Assembly: GCA_026545225.1 (NCBI GenBank)
Contig: CM048845.1
Coordinates: forward strand, 74,518,033 to 74,582,032
Reading direction: 5' to 3'
Length of the DNA: 64,000 nucleotides
DNA from: Cornus controversa
Lineage: Eukaryota; Streptophyta; Magnoliopsida; Cornales; Cornaceae
In this document: one piece after another, positions 1-12,313 of the stretch
Layout of the letters: every line of letters begins with the position of its first letter
Numbering within the stretch: the first letter of the stretch is position 1
Translations under genes and position numbers: made by a program
Notes under the pieces: model-generated
Told to the model about the DNA's origin: nothing
Databases searched by the model: none
What the model saw: the letters and a program-made list of their open reading frames with translations, nothing else

Positions 1-559
1 AACGAGTTTGTGGTAAGTATACCACCGTCGCCCCATTTAGAGACAAAGAGGAATAACAAAATCCTTTACTTTATTTGCTTTGAATTCGATATTTGGGCTA
101 AATGTACCCAAAAGATGATACAACACTCTTACAGTCAAAACCCCAATATATAAAACCAAAGAAAATGACACAAACATACATACATATGTAGATGGAAATA
201 GAAACGGTTTTGGTCTTTAAGATTTTTTCTTATTATAGATCTATTATGTACACAAGATAGAGTTTTCTTTTAGCCATAAGATAAAGAGAGGAATAGAGCA
301 GAACAAGGTAACCAGTGGCTGCCGTATATTTAGTATACTATATTTATATAAGTAATATAATAATAAAAGAAATGACACATTTCATACAATTATGTCACTA
401 TATATATGTATGTATATAATCGGGGTGGGGCGGGTACTAGACGGATTTTCTTAAAAAAATCATACCCGCCCCTACTCCTATTAGGGGCGGATCAAATTCC
501 ATCCATTAGGGGCGGAGCGGGGCGGAAACCCGTCGGGGCGGAGGAAATTGCCACCCCTA
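1..559. mobile_element. hAT-like non-autonomous element, copy 1, cut by window edge
   Basis: This stretch is the same repeat as 20047-20679. The match starts at the first base of the window, at a point about 80 bp inside the other copy, and runs to about 559. Both copies share the block CGCCCCATTTAGAGA, the long AT-rich middle, and a G/C-rich right end with GGCGGGTACTAGAC, CATACCCGCCCCTACTCC and GGCGGAGGAAATTG. The right terminus, read on the minus strand as TAGGGGTGGCAATTTCC, resembles hAT-superfamily plant repeats. No transposase is present. The left end and any target duplication lie outside the window. Confidence 0.6.
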
Positions 560-654
560 CTCCTGTTCGGCGTTATGCACCTCATTAACTAGTGGAGCGC
601 TTAGGGGACTTCTTGCATCCTGTGTATCTAACCTCTTCTCATTATAATGTTATA

Positions 655-2940
655 CTAAGAGTTGAAATCGACAATGACAAAGGCCTCAGTCAGAGTTCTT
701 ACTGCTGCTGTTATTGGGAGCTCCACTACCCCTATTAGAGTTACGTGTTTGCTGTCAAACCCTATCAGCGGCTCGACAGGAGGTTTGACATGCTCCAATT
801 CTAGGCCCATTTGCTGGAAGGCTGACAATGTCAGAAAGTTGGCACTGCTCCCAGCATCTACCAATAATCTCTTTGCTTCACAGTTGGAGACAATGAGGCT
901 GATCACGAGCAGGTCCTAATATGGAATTTGGATTCTGCTCATATCCTCATTCGTGAAGACAATCGATGTGTTGGCTGAATAGTTATGCACTGAGTGGACT
1001 TCTTTGATCCTCTAGAATTTTTGGGCATTCCTAAAGTGTCACTGCCTTTCGAATTTGCTTTCTCGATCTGAGGCTGGTCAACCATAAATAGCATTGATAA
1101 CACGAACGGGAGCGAGGTTCTGCTGTTTATTTGTCTTTTGTTGGGATTGGTCGAAGGGTTTAGCTTGTTCCTCTAAAATGAAATACTCTAACAGTCCACC
1201 TTTAGCGATTAGAGCCTCCACTTGTTGCCTCAAGCTTTTGCACTCATTATTGGTGTGGCCGAAGCCACTGTGGAGAGAACAATGTTTGTTTTTATCCCTC
1301 TATTCTAGAGGTTATCTGATGGCCGATGGTGAACGAAAGATTCTTGCTTTTTTGTGATCCCCAGTGCAGACGAAGGAATAACTCGAGGTGGTTTTGCTTT
1401 AGCAACTTGGGTCTTCGTTTGCTGGGCCAAAGTGATCAAAGTCGATCATTGTCTTTTGGCCGCCTCATCCTCTTCTATCCTTAGATATTTCTGAGCTTGG
1501 AAGTTCAGGTCACCCATATTTCTTAGGGTGCTTTTTACCAGGAATCGGTGGAAACCCTCTTCTGGAGAAACTTCTATTTTGAAAGCTTCCACTGTCGCTG
1601 TCTGATCACATCGATCTATCATTGACATCTCCAAGTTGAAACGAATTAGGAAAGATTTTAACTTCTCCCCTTTAGCTTGTTTTATAGTAAATAAAAAGGA
1701 GATTGTCCTTTTTCACTCCTAGTTTCACGCGTACTAGACCATGAATAATTCGCATAGCCTATCAAATTTTGAGATCGAATGAGGCGGTTGTTGTTTGAAC
1801 CAGAGTAACGTTGGTCTGACCAGACTAGATGGAAATATTTTTCACATGAGTGCATCATTTTCGGCATCCACTGTCATTTCTATTGATATTGGTAGACATG
1901 CTCCATCGGATCTGTCTCTCCATCGAAGGTAGCGAATGTTGGCAAGGCAAACCTCCTCAGCCTTTTAGTTCTAATTATATTCTCTGTGAAGGGAGATTTG
2001 GTCAGCCTGGTGGTAGCGAGCGCTTGGTTGGCTGGATAGTCGGATCGGTAACCCTTCAGTTCTTCAATCTCCCGTTGTATCTAAACCCTCCACTCTTGGT
2101 AGAACTGCATAAGATTGACCTGATCTTCGTCGGGTTGGTCGAGATTGAGGTTCCCGTTGGTAGGCTAGTTGTAATGCGATGCACACAACAAGTGGTTACT
2201 CGATATAGCCCATTCATTCCGTTATCGTACAGGGTTTCTCACGCTTTCAGCGTGTTCTACCCTTGCTTGGAGATCAGCAATTTGTTGAGGTAGAGCTTCA
2301 TTCTACTGGGTCAATTGCTAAACGTTTGAATATTCCAAAGGATCTTGAAAGTTTGGCTACGCTAGAGCATCCTAGACATTTGGCTGTATAGGCGGTATCC
2401 CCCTTTGATTCCTAGGGAGTCTGCCTAAATTTGCCACATCGTAAGTGTTCCTTCTCGTGTCCACCATGATTACAAATTCTTCAAGTTTTTGGATTAGAAA
2501 ATGATCAATCGTTTCTCACAGACAGCGCCAAAGTGTAAGTACAAAAAATTGCTTAACTAGTTCTTGATAATCAACTTGATGCACACACCCAATAAAAATT
2601 ATAAACACAATATTTTCAGAGATAAATTCAAGAGAGGATTCAAGGATCCTTTTATTCACATATCCTTGGACATTTATACAAGTTGGAATTTGAGTTCTTC
2701 TAGGACTATAAGTCCCTTTTGTTGCAGCTATTTTTACGTTCAAGGATTTGAATTCCTATTTGAGTTTGGACTTCTATTTGGATTGGGCTGCTTTAGCCTA
2801 TTAATGGGACAACTAGGCCATTTGCTTTTCTCCAATCAGTCATTTGAGACTTCTGCTGATACTTGGGCTCAGGCCGACTTGGGCTAGTCCGTTTGTGTAC
2901 CAGTTCGGGCCATTGGACTAATTGAGAATTTACCCCTACA
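655..2940 (-). mobile_element. Partial Ty3/gypsy LTR retrotransposon fossil (5' LTR, gag, protease)
   Basis: The element is read right to left. A probable 5' LTR spans 2534-2940 with TG...CA ends. It is followed by a CTTTGGCGCTGTCTGTGAG leader like the primer-binding and leader region of many plant gypsy elements. Gag-like sequence lies around 1100-2450. A retropepsin segment with the active-site-like motif LLVDAGSSANFL lies at 655-906. Reverse transcriptase, integrase and a 3' LTR are not seen, so only the 5' third survives next to the hAT-like repeat at the window edge. The copy is broken in many places and looks old. With only one LTR no age can be estimated. Confidence 0.75.
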
Positions 2941-3368
2941 TCAAGCAATTAAGAACCAAACAAAAATAGATAAATAGATTAAAAAAACCAGCTTTATTTA
3001 GTCATCTACATATATTTAACTTAGATTTTTAATTATAACGCAGTCACATATAATTTTCTTTTGGAATACTTGAATATACATCATAGTTATGAAGTGTCCG
3101 ACACATGTTCGAGGAGTGTCCGAGAAGTGTCCAAGGAGTGTCCAAGAAGTATCTAAAAAAATGTTAGAATACTTCTACAAAGTGTCCAACACGTGTCTGA
3201 ATGTCCAACACGAATACAACACCCTCGATGAAGTGTTCGTGCTTTCTAGGTCCATACAGTCCTTGACTCTCTTCCTCCTCTATTGCTCTCACATCCCATC
3301 GTGGCATTGTAGGACTTAGAATAGATTACTTTGGTGGTGACAATGTTAGTTGTCATTACTAGATAAGA
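2941..3368. other. Gene-free stretch with GTGTCC-rich patch
   Basis: No gene is visible. Around 3089-3225 the words GTGTCCGACAC, GAGTGTCC and AAGTGTCC recur. Similar GTGTCC/GGACAC-rich patches occur near 9615-9720 and 40770-40835, so this is probably part of a dispersed repeat. The short open frame here is explained by that repetition. Confidence 0.4.
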
Positions 3369-3505
3369 ACAATGATTTTAAAAATCTTATGCTAGTAAAA
3401 TGTATTATATATAACAATGATTTAAAAAAAGATTATTCTTATAAAATGTATTATATATAACAATGATTTAAAAAAAGATTATTCTTATAAAATGTATTAT
3501 ATATG
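3369..3505. repeat. 46-bp tandem repeat, about three copies
   Basis: The unit ACAATGATTTAAAAAAAGAT followed by TATTCTTATAAAATGTATTATATATA repeats with a period of about 46 bp. The last two copies are nearly identical and the first is diverged. It lies directly left of the inverted-repeat element that starts at 3517. Confidence 0.75.
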
Positions 3506-3516
3506 CGACACTCAAA

Positions 3517-4273
3517 GGGTAAACTGCAAAAAAACTCAGCTACACAAAATGTGCAAACTCTTCTAAAGTTTAGTTAACCTCTTATATTTTCAAATTGTTT
3601 AAATAGGGGCAAATGGTCAATTTGCCGGTACCAGAATTAGATCATAACAAAAATATCCTTACATTATAATAAAAAAAAGGTAAAATGCAAAAATTCTCCT
3701 GGCAGATTGTGTGAATATCCCCTCTAACATTTAATTAATCCCCTTCATTTTTGAACTTGTGCAAATATGGATATTTTGTCAATTTAACAATTGATATGTC
3801 TAAAATACCCTTACAACAAAATAAAATAAAATAAAATCAATGAAGATATATATTTTTTGGGCCCATCCGAAATAACAAAATAATTAAAATATATTTTTAA
3901 TTAATAAAAAATAGAAAATATGGCATCCAAACATGACACAAGGGTGTTAAAATATATAGAAGATTGTGAGGGATATTTTGGTCATTTAAAAATGTTTGGA
4001 GGTTATTATATGCTCACTTAACTAGAGGGGTATTTTGTGCACAATTTGTATATAGTATGGTTTTTTTTTTTTTGGCACTTTTCCTACAAAAGGGTAATTT
4101 CGATATTTCATTTAATTTTGAAATCAGCAACGGTCATTTTTGAACAGTAACTTACCAAAATAGGGTATTTGTATATAATTTTTAAATGTTTAGTTGTTAT
4201 ATGTACATACATAATTGGAGGGGTGTTTAGTGTACAAATTTTATATAACTGGAGTTTTTTTTGTAGTTTACCC
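3517..4273. mobile_element. Inverted-repeat DNA element, about 757 bp, with a second one nested inside
   Basis: The left end GGGTAAACTGCAAAAAAACT and the right end, read on the minus strand as GGGTAAACTACAAAAAAAAC, are inverted copies. The similarity continues inward through text resembling 'ACAAA-TTGTACACTAAACACCCCTCC'. Inside it a second pair of ends, GGTAAAATGCAAAAATTCTC (from 3679) and the minus-strand GGAAAAGTGCCAAAAAAA (to about 4084), marks a related nested element. No transposase is present. End sequences of this kind are common in plant MITE and Mutator-like families, but I could not see a clean target duplication, so the superfamily is uncertain. Confidence 0.65.
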
Positions 4274-4849
4274 AAATTGAAAAAATATGATCAAAACCTA
4301 CATTTGGAGATTTTAGTAGCGGTGGTTGATGTTTCACTTCACTATATATTTGTACTTGTATTCCCCAACATCCAGAATTATGGTTGCAATTTAATCAATT
4401 AAGCTCAGCCAAGCCAAGCCAAGCTCGCGGCTGTTTATACTTGGCTTTGTTCAAATCGGTTAGGATTCACGAGCAAATCAGTAATTTAAAACCAACTTTA
4501 ACTCGGGTGAGTATACTTGACTTAACTCGTAAGCTTAATCATGAAATGAAACATGTGTTTACAAGTCAAGCCTCACGAGACATGAATTCACAAATCTATG
4601 CGAACCTATGTGTGTCACGTTTTCACAAGTCTATGTAAACAAAACTTAGAACATTGTTTGGGCTCGATTCAAACAAATTTTAAAATTTAGCTCAAGCTGG
4701 ATTTATTTACTTAAAAAAATAATACAAATCGGGCTTTAGAAGAATTGGACCACTGCAACCCTTATAAATGAATTGGCTTCAAATCTAAAAATAATTCTCC
4801 CAAAATAATGTATCTGTCCAAAAATTCAATCCCAACAATTTTGAATACG
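4274..4849. other. Gene-free stretch, probable repeat-derived
   Basis: No gene is visible. From about 4400 there is a run of CAAGCCAAGCC-type words and text such as CAAGCTCGCGGCTG, ending near 4720 with TTAGCTCAAGCTGG. This resembles the ends of common plant repeats built on GAGCTCGGCTC words, but the boundaries are not clear. Confidence 0.3.
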
Positions 4850-5345
4850 CTCGTCACCCCATCCAAATTATGCAATATACATGTGTGATATCTTAATTGA
4901 ATAGATCAATCAATAATTGAATATGAAATAAGATTGTTTTAGAATATGAGATTGATAATGATGTAAGTGGGAGAATTGGAATAGGTTAGACAAAATAGGC
5001 GAACGTTGTTGGAGTTTATGTGATAAAAGATTGTTAAATAAACTAAAAGTGAAAGTATATAGGATAGCGCATGAATGTGATTAATAATAAAAAAAAATAG
5101 AGAGAAACTAGGTGTGGCGTCTATTAGTGAGAAAATAAGAGAGATAGTAGACTTAAATGGTACGAACACATTCAAAGCCGACCTATAGATGATCTTGTGA
5201 AAAGAGAAAGATTGATTTGCATTTAAAGAGAAACTAGGTGTAGCGTCTATTAGTGAAAAAATAAGAGAGAGTAGATTTAACTAGTATGAGCACCTGCCGA
5301 CGTATAGATGCTCCGTGAAAAGAGGAAGATTGATTTGCATAAATG
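4850..5345 (+). mobile_element. LINE remnant, C-terminal reverse transcriptase region, internally duplicated
   Basis: Two tandem copies of about 126 bp (starting near 5101 and 5227) each read, with breaks, as EKLGVASISEKIRE followed by a W/Y-x-H segment and RPIDD or a like motif. Plant LINE proteins carry a closely similar stretch after the reverse transcriptase, of the form GVAPI.EKM.ESRLRWFGHV.RRP. The region before 5100 is more decayed. Stops and small shifts occur in both copies, so nothing here is functional. Only the 3' part of the element remains. Confidence 0.6.
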
Positions 5346-5463
5346 GTATTGACCAAAACTAATATAAAATGAAGTCTTAAAGTGATAAAAAATGATTGCA
5401 AAAAATTGAATATAGTAAAAAATAAGATTTATGATAGATGTGGATTGTACCATGCAGTAATCC

Positions 5464-6280
5464 CAGGGCCGGCCCTGGGCCTAGGCGGCCCAGGCGGTCG
5501 CCTAGGGCCCCAAAATTTTTTAATTTTTTGAGGGCCCCCAGCCCACTAGATGTTATTTAAAATATATATATAGTAACTAATAGTCCAATACACTAGTCTG
5601 GGCCAATAACAAAGTGGGCCTTATTTAAAAAAATGATAATGGTCCAATACAATGGTCTGGGCCTCATTTAAAAATAAAATAAAAAAAAAAACAAATTACT
5701 ACTAACTATTTGTCTTAGGCATTTTTTTTTTTTTTTTAAAACTCCTTCCCAATACACTAGTCTGGGCAATAACAAAGTGGGTCTCATTTAAAAAATATTG
5801 ATAATGGTCCAATTCAATGGTCTGAGCCTCATTTTTTAAAAAAAAAAAAAAAAATTACTAATAACTATTTGTCTTAGACATTTTTTTTTTTTTAGAACTC
5901 CTTTTCTTTTATTCTTCTATTTTCACAACGGCTTTCCTTTGGGGATTATGAGCACTTTAATTGATAATTTTGCAGCTCAAAATGTAAGACGATCACATCA
6001 CATTTACTTTTATATGAATTTCAATTTTGATTTTTGTGACTAAAGTGTGTTAAATATTTCTTTTAATTTTTTTATGTGAACTGGATCGTGTTATTTATAA
6101 AGCACCAAGACCAGGATTTTTTTTTCAACATTAATATATTTTATTTGCTTATTGTCTCATTTTAATAAAAATTTTGCACTCCTATAGAATTTATCCGCAC
6201 GTGAAAATTTAGGTAGAAAATGCCCCATTTGAAAGTTCGCCTAGGGCCTCTCAACATTTTTGAAATCTCAGGGCCATCGA
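5464..6280. mobile_element. hAT-like element with GGCCGGCCCTG end
   Basis: The left terminus CAGGGCCGGCCCTGGGCC, continuing with GGTCGCCTAGGGCCCC, is the typical end of a widespread plant hAT family. The right end near 6232-6280 has the partner text CGCCTAGGGCCTCTCAAC and AAATCTCAGGGCC in inverse orientation, but is degraded. Inside, a block of about 166 bp is directly duplicated (from about 5585 and 5751; shared words CCAATACACTAGTCTGGGC and ACTATTTGTCTTAG). No long transposase frame survives. No 8-bp target duplication could be confirmed. Confidence 0.6.
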
Positions 6281-7689
6281 TTCATGGACCAACTTTCAAT
6301 CGCTTGAAATTATTTCATTTCATGTATACGTACGTATATATATACACACACATTATATATATGTGTGTGTGTTTGTCGTTCTTGTTTATATCTTGTCTAA
6401 TTGTTGGGGTTAAGACTTGCCCTCGGCCCCTCACAGGGTAGTTGGTATGATTTGATGGTACATGGCAACGTTAAGGATGCAGGTCAGCACCGTATATCTC
6501 TAGAATACTCACCAGTCTCTTTATAGCCCAATGCCCGTGTGGTTCATATCTTTAAATGCCTTGATGTATGAAATGTATGGACCTTAACTACTAACACCAT
6601 CACCACCAATCCAAAAAAATAGAAAAGAAAAGGAAAGAAAAAGGAAAGAAAAGAAAAGGGAAAGACTTTTGTTTGTAGAAAGAAAAAAGGTGAAGTAAAA
6701 AAGAGGGGGGACGGAGATATTTTGATTAAGACTCATAACTTTTTTTTTTTTCCCCCTGAAAATGGGTGATAAGAAGGAACGAGTCTAGTGTAAGGATATG
6801 ATGATAAAATTAATGGACACCAATATTTCCTAGCCTTTCCTTCTTGCTCTGTTTTCCTTAACCGGCCTTTTACATCCATGGTGCTCTCTTCCTTTCTAAC
6901 TTTTTTTCATTTCTCACACCAAAAGGAGAGTGAAGGGTTAAGAACATAATTGTCGCTTTCCATTCCACTGTAAATGTACCTACTGCTCTCACATTATCAA
7001 TCACTTTTTGGCTTCAACTCTCACAAATTGCTCATCTTGTCCCTTTAACTATATCACAATACAATGTAACCTGTCCATTACACTCACACTCACACTCACA
7101 CTCACATCCTATCATAAATTATGACATAATTGTGCTTTTCAGTATAGATTAATGCACCTACTGTCCTAACCATTATAGGTTATGTCCTCCTGTCAATCAT
7201 TTTTGCCTTCAACTTCTCTCCAATTGCTCTTCTCTTATCCATTTAACTATTTTCACCATGTGAGCCAAAAAAAAACTATTTTCACAGTGCGCCCATTACT
7301 TTCTTTCTCCTCTACTGCTCTCACATCTGACATCCCATCGTAGGACCTTCTTTGATTCACATCGTTATCAACTCTTCTTCAATTGCTTTTTCTCTTGTCG
7401 TTGAAATGTTTTCAGAATGTGCCCATTGGGCATTTATATTTACATCACATCTTGTTTAACAGATTATAGGCATTTATATTTACATTACATTTTTGTTGAA
7501 CGGGAAGACGAAAAAGATAGAGAGGGATTGCATTAAGGGATAATGACACCAACTTTCATCTTGTTTGAAAAAGACAGTAAATAGAGGAGGAAAAAAACGA
7601 ATGCTTTTATTATGAAACTGAAAAATGAAATATCCTAATTTTACTAATTATCAAAATAGAGAAAATCAATAATTATTAACTCATTTATC
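6281..7689. other. Gene-free stretch with simple repeats
   Basis: No gene is supported. Visible are a TATACACACA/TATGTGTGTG patch at 6330-6372, an A/G-rich run near 6615-6715, and a CACACT-type hexamer run at about 7079-7108. The segment 6425-6600 has tidy, moderately GC text that looks like part of a dispersed repeat, but I could not assign it. Confidence 0.4.
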
Positions 7690-8089
7690 ATTCTCTTCAT
7701 TTCCTTTCACACATTCCAGTGGAGTTTTGATGAGTTGACTCTACCAGACATAATACTGTCTAACTTTTGATTTTTCTAAACCATAGACTTTTCAAAAAAT
7801 CACCTATTCGACATAATATTGTCAGCTCTCACATCACACTTGCTCACAGGGACCCGATACAATATTGTCCACTCTCCCACAAGCACACTAATTATGGAGT
7901 TCTGATGGGTTCACGGCTATCACGGTTTTAAAACGTGTTGTGTTATAAAAGGGTGATGAACATATATATAATACTTTACCTTCATATTTTTTAAGCAATA
8001 TAGGATCATGATACCCATAACCTGCGAGTATGTAACTCTCCAGTGCCTCGCACCTACCCACGTCACACCTGTCCTCAGAGGTCGTCACA
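7690..8089 (-). mobile_element. Cassandra-like TRIM LTR fossil with 5S-rRNA-derived segment
   Basis: Read on the minus strand, the sequence starts TGTGACGACCTCTGAGG (near 8089). It passes through GGTGTGACGTGGGTAGGTGC and reaches ACCCATCAGAACTCCATAAT and TTAGTGTGCTTG near 7870-7912. That last part matches the start of plant 5S rRNA (CCCATCAGAACTCCGCAGTT, AAGCGTGCTTG) with several changes. LTRs carrying a 5S-derived segment are the hallmark of the Cassandra TRIM family. A weaker echo, CTCATCAAAACTCC, lies near 7730. Only one LTR-like unit is recognised, it is diverged, and it looks old. An alternative is another 5S-derived repeat. Confidence 0.5.
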
Positions 8090-8429
8090 TACCCCTACCT
8101 CTATTTTTGAAAGAAATGAGAAAAAGTTTTTTTTTTAACTTCTTTATTTCTATTCGCTAAATTATATGTATTTGCAGTTTCACACTTTTTAGACCAACGG
8201 GTGAGTCCATGCTAGGGTCAATGTACTAACACTTGAGATAATGTCAAATCTAAGTTTTGAGGAACCCATTTGTATCTCAACTCACACCATACCGTACAAA
8301 TTTTATTTGGATTGTCCAAAATTTAAATAACTTATTGAAAAATAGAAAGTTACAAAAGGAAAATGCTGAAATTATATGCATAACTCGAAATGAAACCACT
8401 CAAATTTGGACGGAACTCAGGTTACTCTT

Positions 8430-9740
8430 ACCCTAAGAAGTATAGATACGAACATGAGACATGGATATAATACGATACGACAAATCCAAAAAATAAGAGG
8501 ATACAAATATGGCATGGATATGTTAAATAATAATAATATAATATATTATTATATATATAAATAATAATTTTTGGTTATTTTATCGATATAATCATGAATA
8601 AAAGTAGATATGTAAAACGGATCGGATTTGGACCGGATCAGGATTGATCCAATCCATGTTGCAAAAATTAATAGAAAAGAAGATCAAACACGCAAGTAAT
8701 GACACACATATTTATAAGGTTCACCCAAAATCTAAGGTTACGTTATTGGTGTTGAAGAGTTTTCATTATAAAGAGAAAAATGATATACAATTACAGAGAG
8801 TTCAGACTGTATATATAGGCACCTCCTACGACTGCATAACAAGTGTAAAAATACCAAAATACCCTTCCAAAAAATTCGAGTCAAGATGTACAGTATAATC
8901 AGGCTCCACACTTCCTATCAACCGAATCTAATAAAAGATATCGGCAATCCGGTACGATCTGATAACCGGACAAATTATATATAATTAAATCCATATCTAA
9001 TTTGTTATCAATCGAATATCCGATCTGATAACCCGATCAGAAAATAATATAATTTAAAAAAATTTAATTAATTTCAAAAGAGATTAACAAATAATTATTA
9101 AAAAAAATAGAGAAGAAAATAAAAACATAAAGAAAAAAGTAGTAGAAAACTAAGTATTTGACTTTTTATTAAAGAAAAAAACTATATAAAAAAGACAAAA
9201 TAGAGAGAGGGATGAATAAGAAGAAAATAATGATAAAAAATATTTTAATAGTATGTAAATATTATATGTTATAACATTAGATAATATATTTATAATAAAT
9301 TATATATTAATTTATTTCGGATCGGATTATTATTGGATTGGATCGACCATAATCCATATCCGATTTGTTTAGTTAACGGGCTATCAGATTCGAATTGCTA
9401 ACGGATTATCGAATTGAATGTCCAATCCATATCCTAATTATTGGCTCGAATTCGGATCAAAATCTAATCCATTGACAAGTCTAAATAAAAAGCACTAATT
9501 TAGAGCTTTAGATGTTTGTTAATTTTGTTTTATTTAATTTTATATTATTTTTAATTAACCCATAATATATTTAAAATTGCATTAAATTCTATTTTTTCAA
9601 AAAATAATAATTGCAAAATCACTGTGTCGTATCCTAAAAGTGTCCTTATCATGTCTCAGTCATGTCCGATCAAAAAATAAATTCAAGACACTTCTAACAA
9701 TGTTTAACATGTATCCTATACCGCTAAGGATTACCTAAAG
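8430..9740. mobile_element. Composite A/T-rich block of nested repeat ends
   Basis: The outer flanks carry related GATACG/GGACAC-rich text (8440-8540, and 9615-9720 in the opposite sense). Between them, 8612-8660 and 8900-9470 are rich in words such as GGATCGGAT, AATCCGATC, CGGATTATCG and AATCCATATCC. That pattern is typical of a common plant inverted-repeat family. A further piece at about 8660-8890 resembles the U5-like part of LTR repeats (AAGGTTCACCC, TATATAGGCACC). The layers suggest insertion into insertion. No coding capacity is seen and exact boundaries cannot be drawn. Confidence 0.4.
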
Positions 9741-12313
9741 TGCAAATTCTGCTTGTTTATATAAGACATGATTCTAACATTTGATATCAATTTTTTTTAC
9801 AAGCTATGGATTTTACAAAATGATTTTGTTGGCTAATGCAAAGATGAGTGATAGACACAACCATAGCCATGGAAACACCTTTAGTTTTGGCAACTATAAA
9901 ATATTTTGTTGACTAATAGAAAGAGTAGTGATAGACAATGCGACAACTAACACTCGCAGTGTCTCATATTGGTAGGTAGGGCCGCCACCACCACAATTGA
10001 TGTGGATCCCACCACTTTTGTGAAACACTTCACTGTCTGAAAAAATTATTACATGACTCCGGAATCATGTGATTTGATCAATTAGAGATTGATACGCAAT
10101 GTAATTGGTAGTTTTCAAATTATACAATTTTTTGCATACGTATTAGTCTTTGATTGGCAGGAACTAATTATCCTGGTATCATGTAATAATTTCTCATATG
10201 TCTACGCGGGTGTCACAATATTTATAATTTTCGTAATACAAACTGTTTTTTCATGCTGCGCATTGAATTAAGAATTGTGGTACACTCTAGAATTTACAAC
10301 ACGAAAAGCTAATAAATTGTATTGAATTGCAAATTAAATGAATGATTAAGATTTTGACAATGGAGAACTTACTCATTGCACTTCCTTTCAATTCTACATC
10401 AAATTTGATCTCTGGCTATCCATGACAATAATACAGCCCCGCCATGAAGAAGAATCTTAGAAAACATACATGCAGGCCAAGTCCTAGTCCATGAAAGCAA
10501 AATGTTACAATTACCTACTACTACTGCATGTTCTGCCTATTTGTCAATGAGATGTTTCAGTATTTCTACAATAAAAAGATGCATCTTACTAATCTTTTCT
10601 ACTTTTGGATCAATTCTCAAAGAGCATCATATTGACTTTCATTACTTGTGTTGTCATATAAGGCTATACACTGTGGACCAAACTGTTGTATATAATGACA
10701 TAACTTTATTGTCTCTAATTAATTATTATCTTTTAACACAATGTGTCTGTATCCCTTACAACTTAATTCTATAACACATACAAGTGATTTTTATTGAAAA
10801 TTAAACAGCATTGTTTCTGCTCAGAGAGAGACTTTTTGTAAATTGATTTTTCTTATTTATAGGATTTTGAGTTTTTAAGTAAATGCATGCATATTAGAAT
10901 TTAAGGGTTTGATTGGTAAAACAATTTCAAGAACTTTGAAGCAAAAAAACAGTTTCAGAAAACTACAGAAAGCACTTTTTAACGTAAATTTTTGAAGATG
11001 ACAATCAAATTAATTTTCTAACTATTTTCTGCTTTTCGATTCTTTAGAAACTGAAAATTTATTGTTAGAAAATTGAATTATACAGATCCTATACGTTCAT
11101 ACAAAAATAACTAAGAATTAGGTTTTCAATAAATTTATAATATATACATATATATTGCTCTTTTATTATTTTACTCGTATGATGTCTTTTTGTTTTCATA
11201 TACAACTTATGTCTTGGTAGTTGAATTATAGATCTTTTAAATCCCAAAGTATTGATATAAACTTTCCTAGCTTGTCCACTCAAGAATAGAACAAATAATA
11301 ATAGTAATAAAATATCCAATTTAATATCTTGGAAACAAAAGCAATATATTCCAAAATTAACTTTTTGTCTCCAAAAATAAGCAAATAGAAGTGCTTCCAA
11401 TAACTGAGCAATATGTTCGGTATCAATCCTAGATAATCCTTGTCAAAGAAATAGTTATTGATTATGACTCATCACTGATGTCACATTCACAAACCCTTTC
11501 ATGGTTGTGTTCCACTTAATTGTACCATAAAGACTAACATGATTATTGCTAAACCGTGATTGTGGTGTATTATTTTTTTCGGTAAATGATTGTAGTGTAT
11601 TATTTTTCTTAAAGGCACCCAAACACACCTCAGCCATAAACCAAATTTTACTTATACCATTTGGGCCGCCAATCCTAACTACACCACTCAGTTCAACTTT
11701 TATTTCTTTTAAAATAGATTATATAAACTTTTATTATAGACGCTAGTAATATAATCTGGCAACAGCAATCGCTCTCAATGTTTCCCTTGGCCGGAAAGAA
11801 AAATATACCCAAAACCTGTCCACACTCCACACTGATAACGACTGTCGGCACTCCTTGCTTTGAACACGTGTCGTTCCTCCTTGTATTGAGTTCCAATAAT
11901 CTTTAATAAGAAAAAAAAACTGAAATAAATAAATAAAAGTCCTCATGGCTTGCTTAGGAATAATTATTCTTTTGCAATACTATTGCATTTGATGTCGGGG
12001 AAAGAGTGTGACGAATATTTTTGTAATTGTAATATTCGGTGTCAAAATCAAACATGATCAAGTGTATTATTTGAGTTATATTTCTTTCATTGATCATGTA
12101 ATTGAAGTCTCATAGTGAGCATGAAGTTCTACACCAACCATGCAAGAGTTTATCAAATAATGAACCTTGAATTTTCGGGAAAAGTCGTCAATGGTCTGAA
12201 TAATAATTCAATCTTTTGAAATTTCGAGATGGTTCCGAATGCATGAGGACATTGTTAATCACATATGAGAGTCAAGTGGTCCAGGTAAAGTGATGAGAAT
12301 ACATATATTTCAA
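9741..12313. other. Gene-free stretch, about 2.6 kb
   Basis: No gene is supported; the small open frames here are short and without recognisable domains. A diverged tandem duplication of about 80 bp sits near 9823-9945 (shared word TTTTGTTG.CTAAT). Text such as TTGATTGGTAAAACAATTTC near 10913 looks like the end of a small repeat element, but its partner was not found. Confidence 0.4.

Noticed and set aside
6425-6600. Possible tRNA-derived SINE
   Set aside because: GTAGTTGGTATG and GGTTCATATCT are poor matches to A and B boxes, their spacing is too large, and no target duplication was found.
7860-7912. 5S rRNA gene
   Set aside because: Only the first part of 5S rRNA is present, with several changes, inside an LTR-like repeat.
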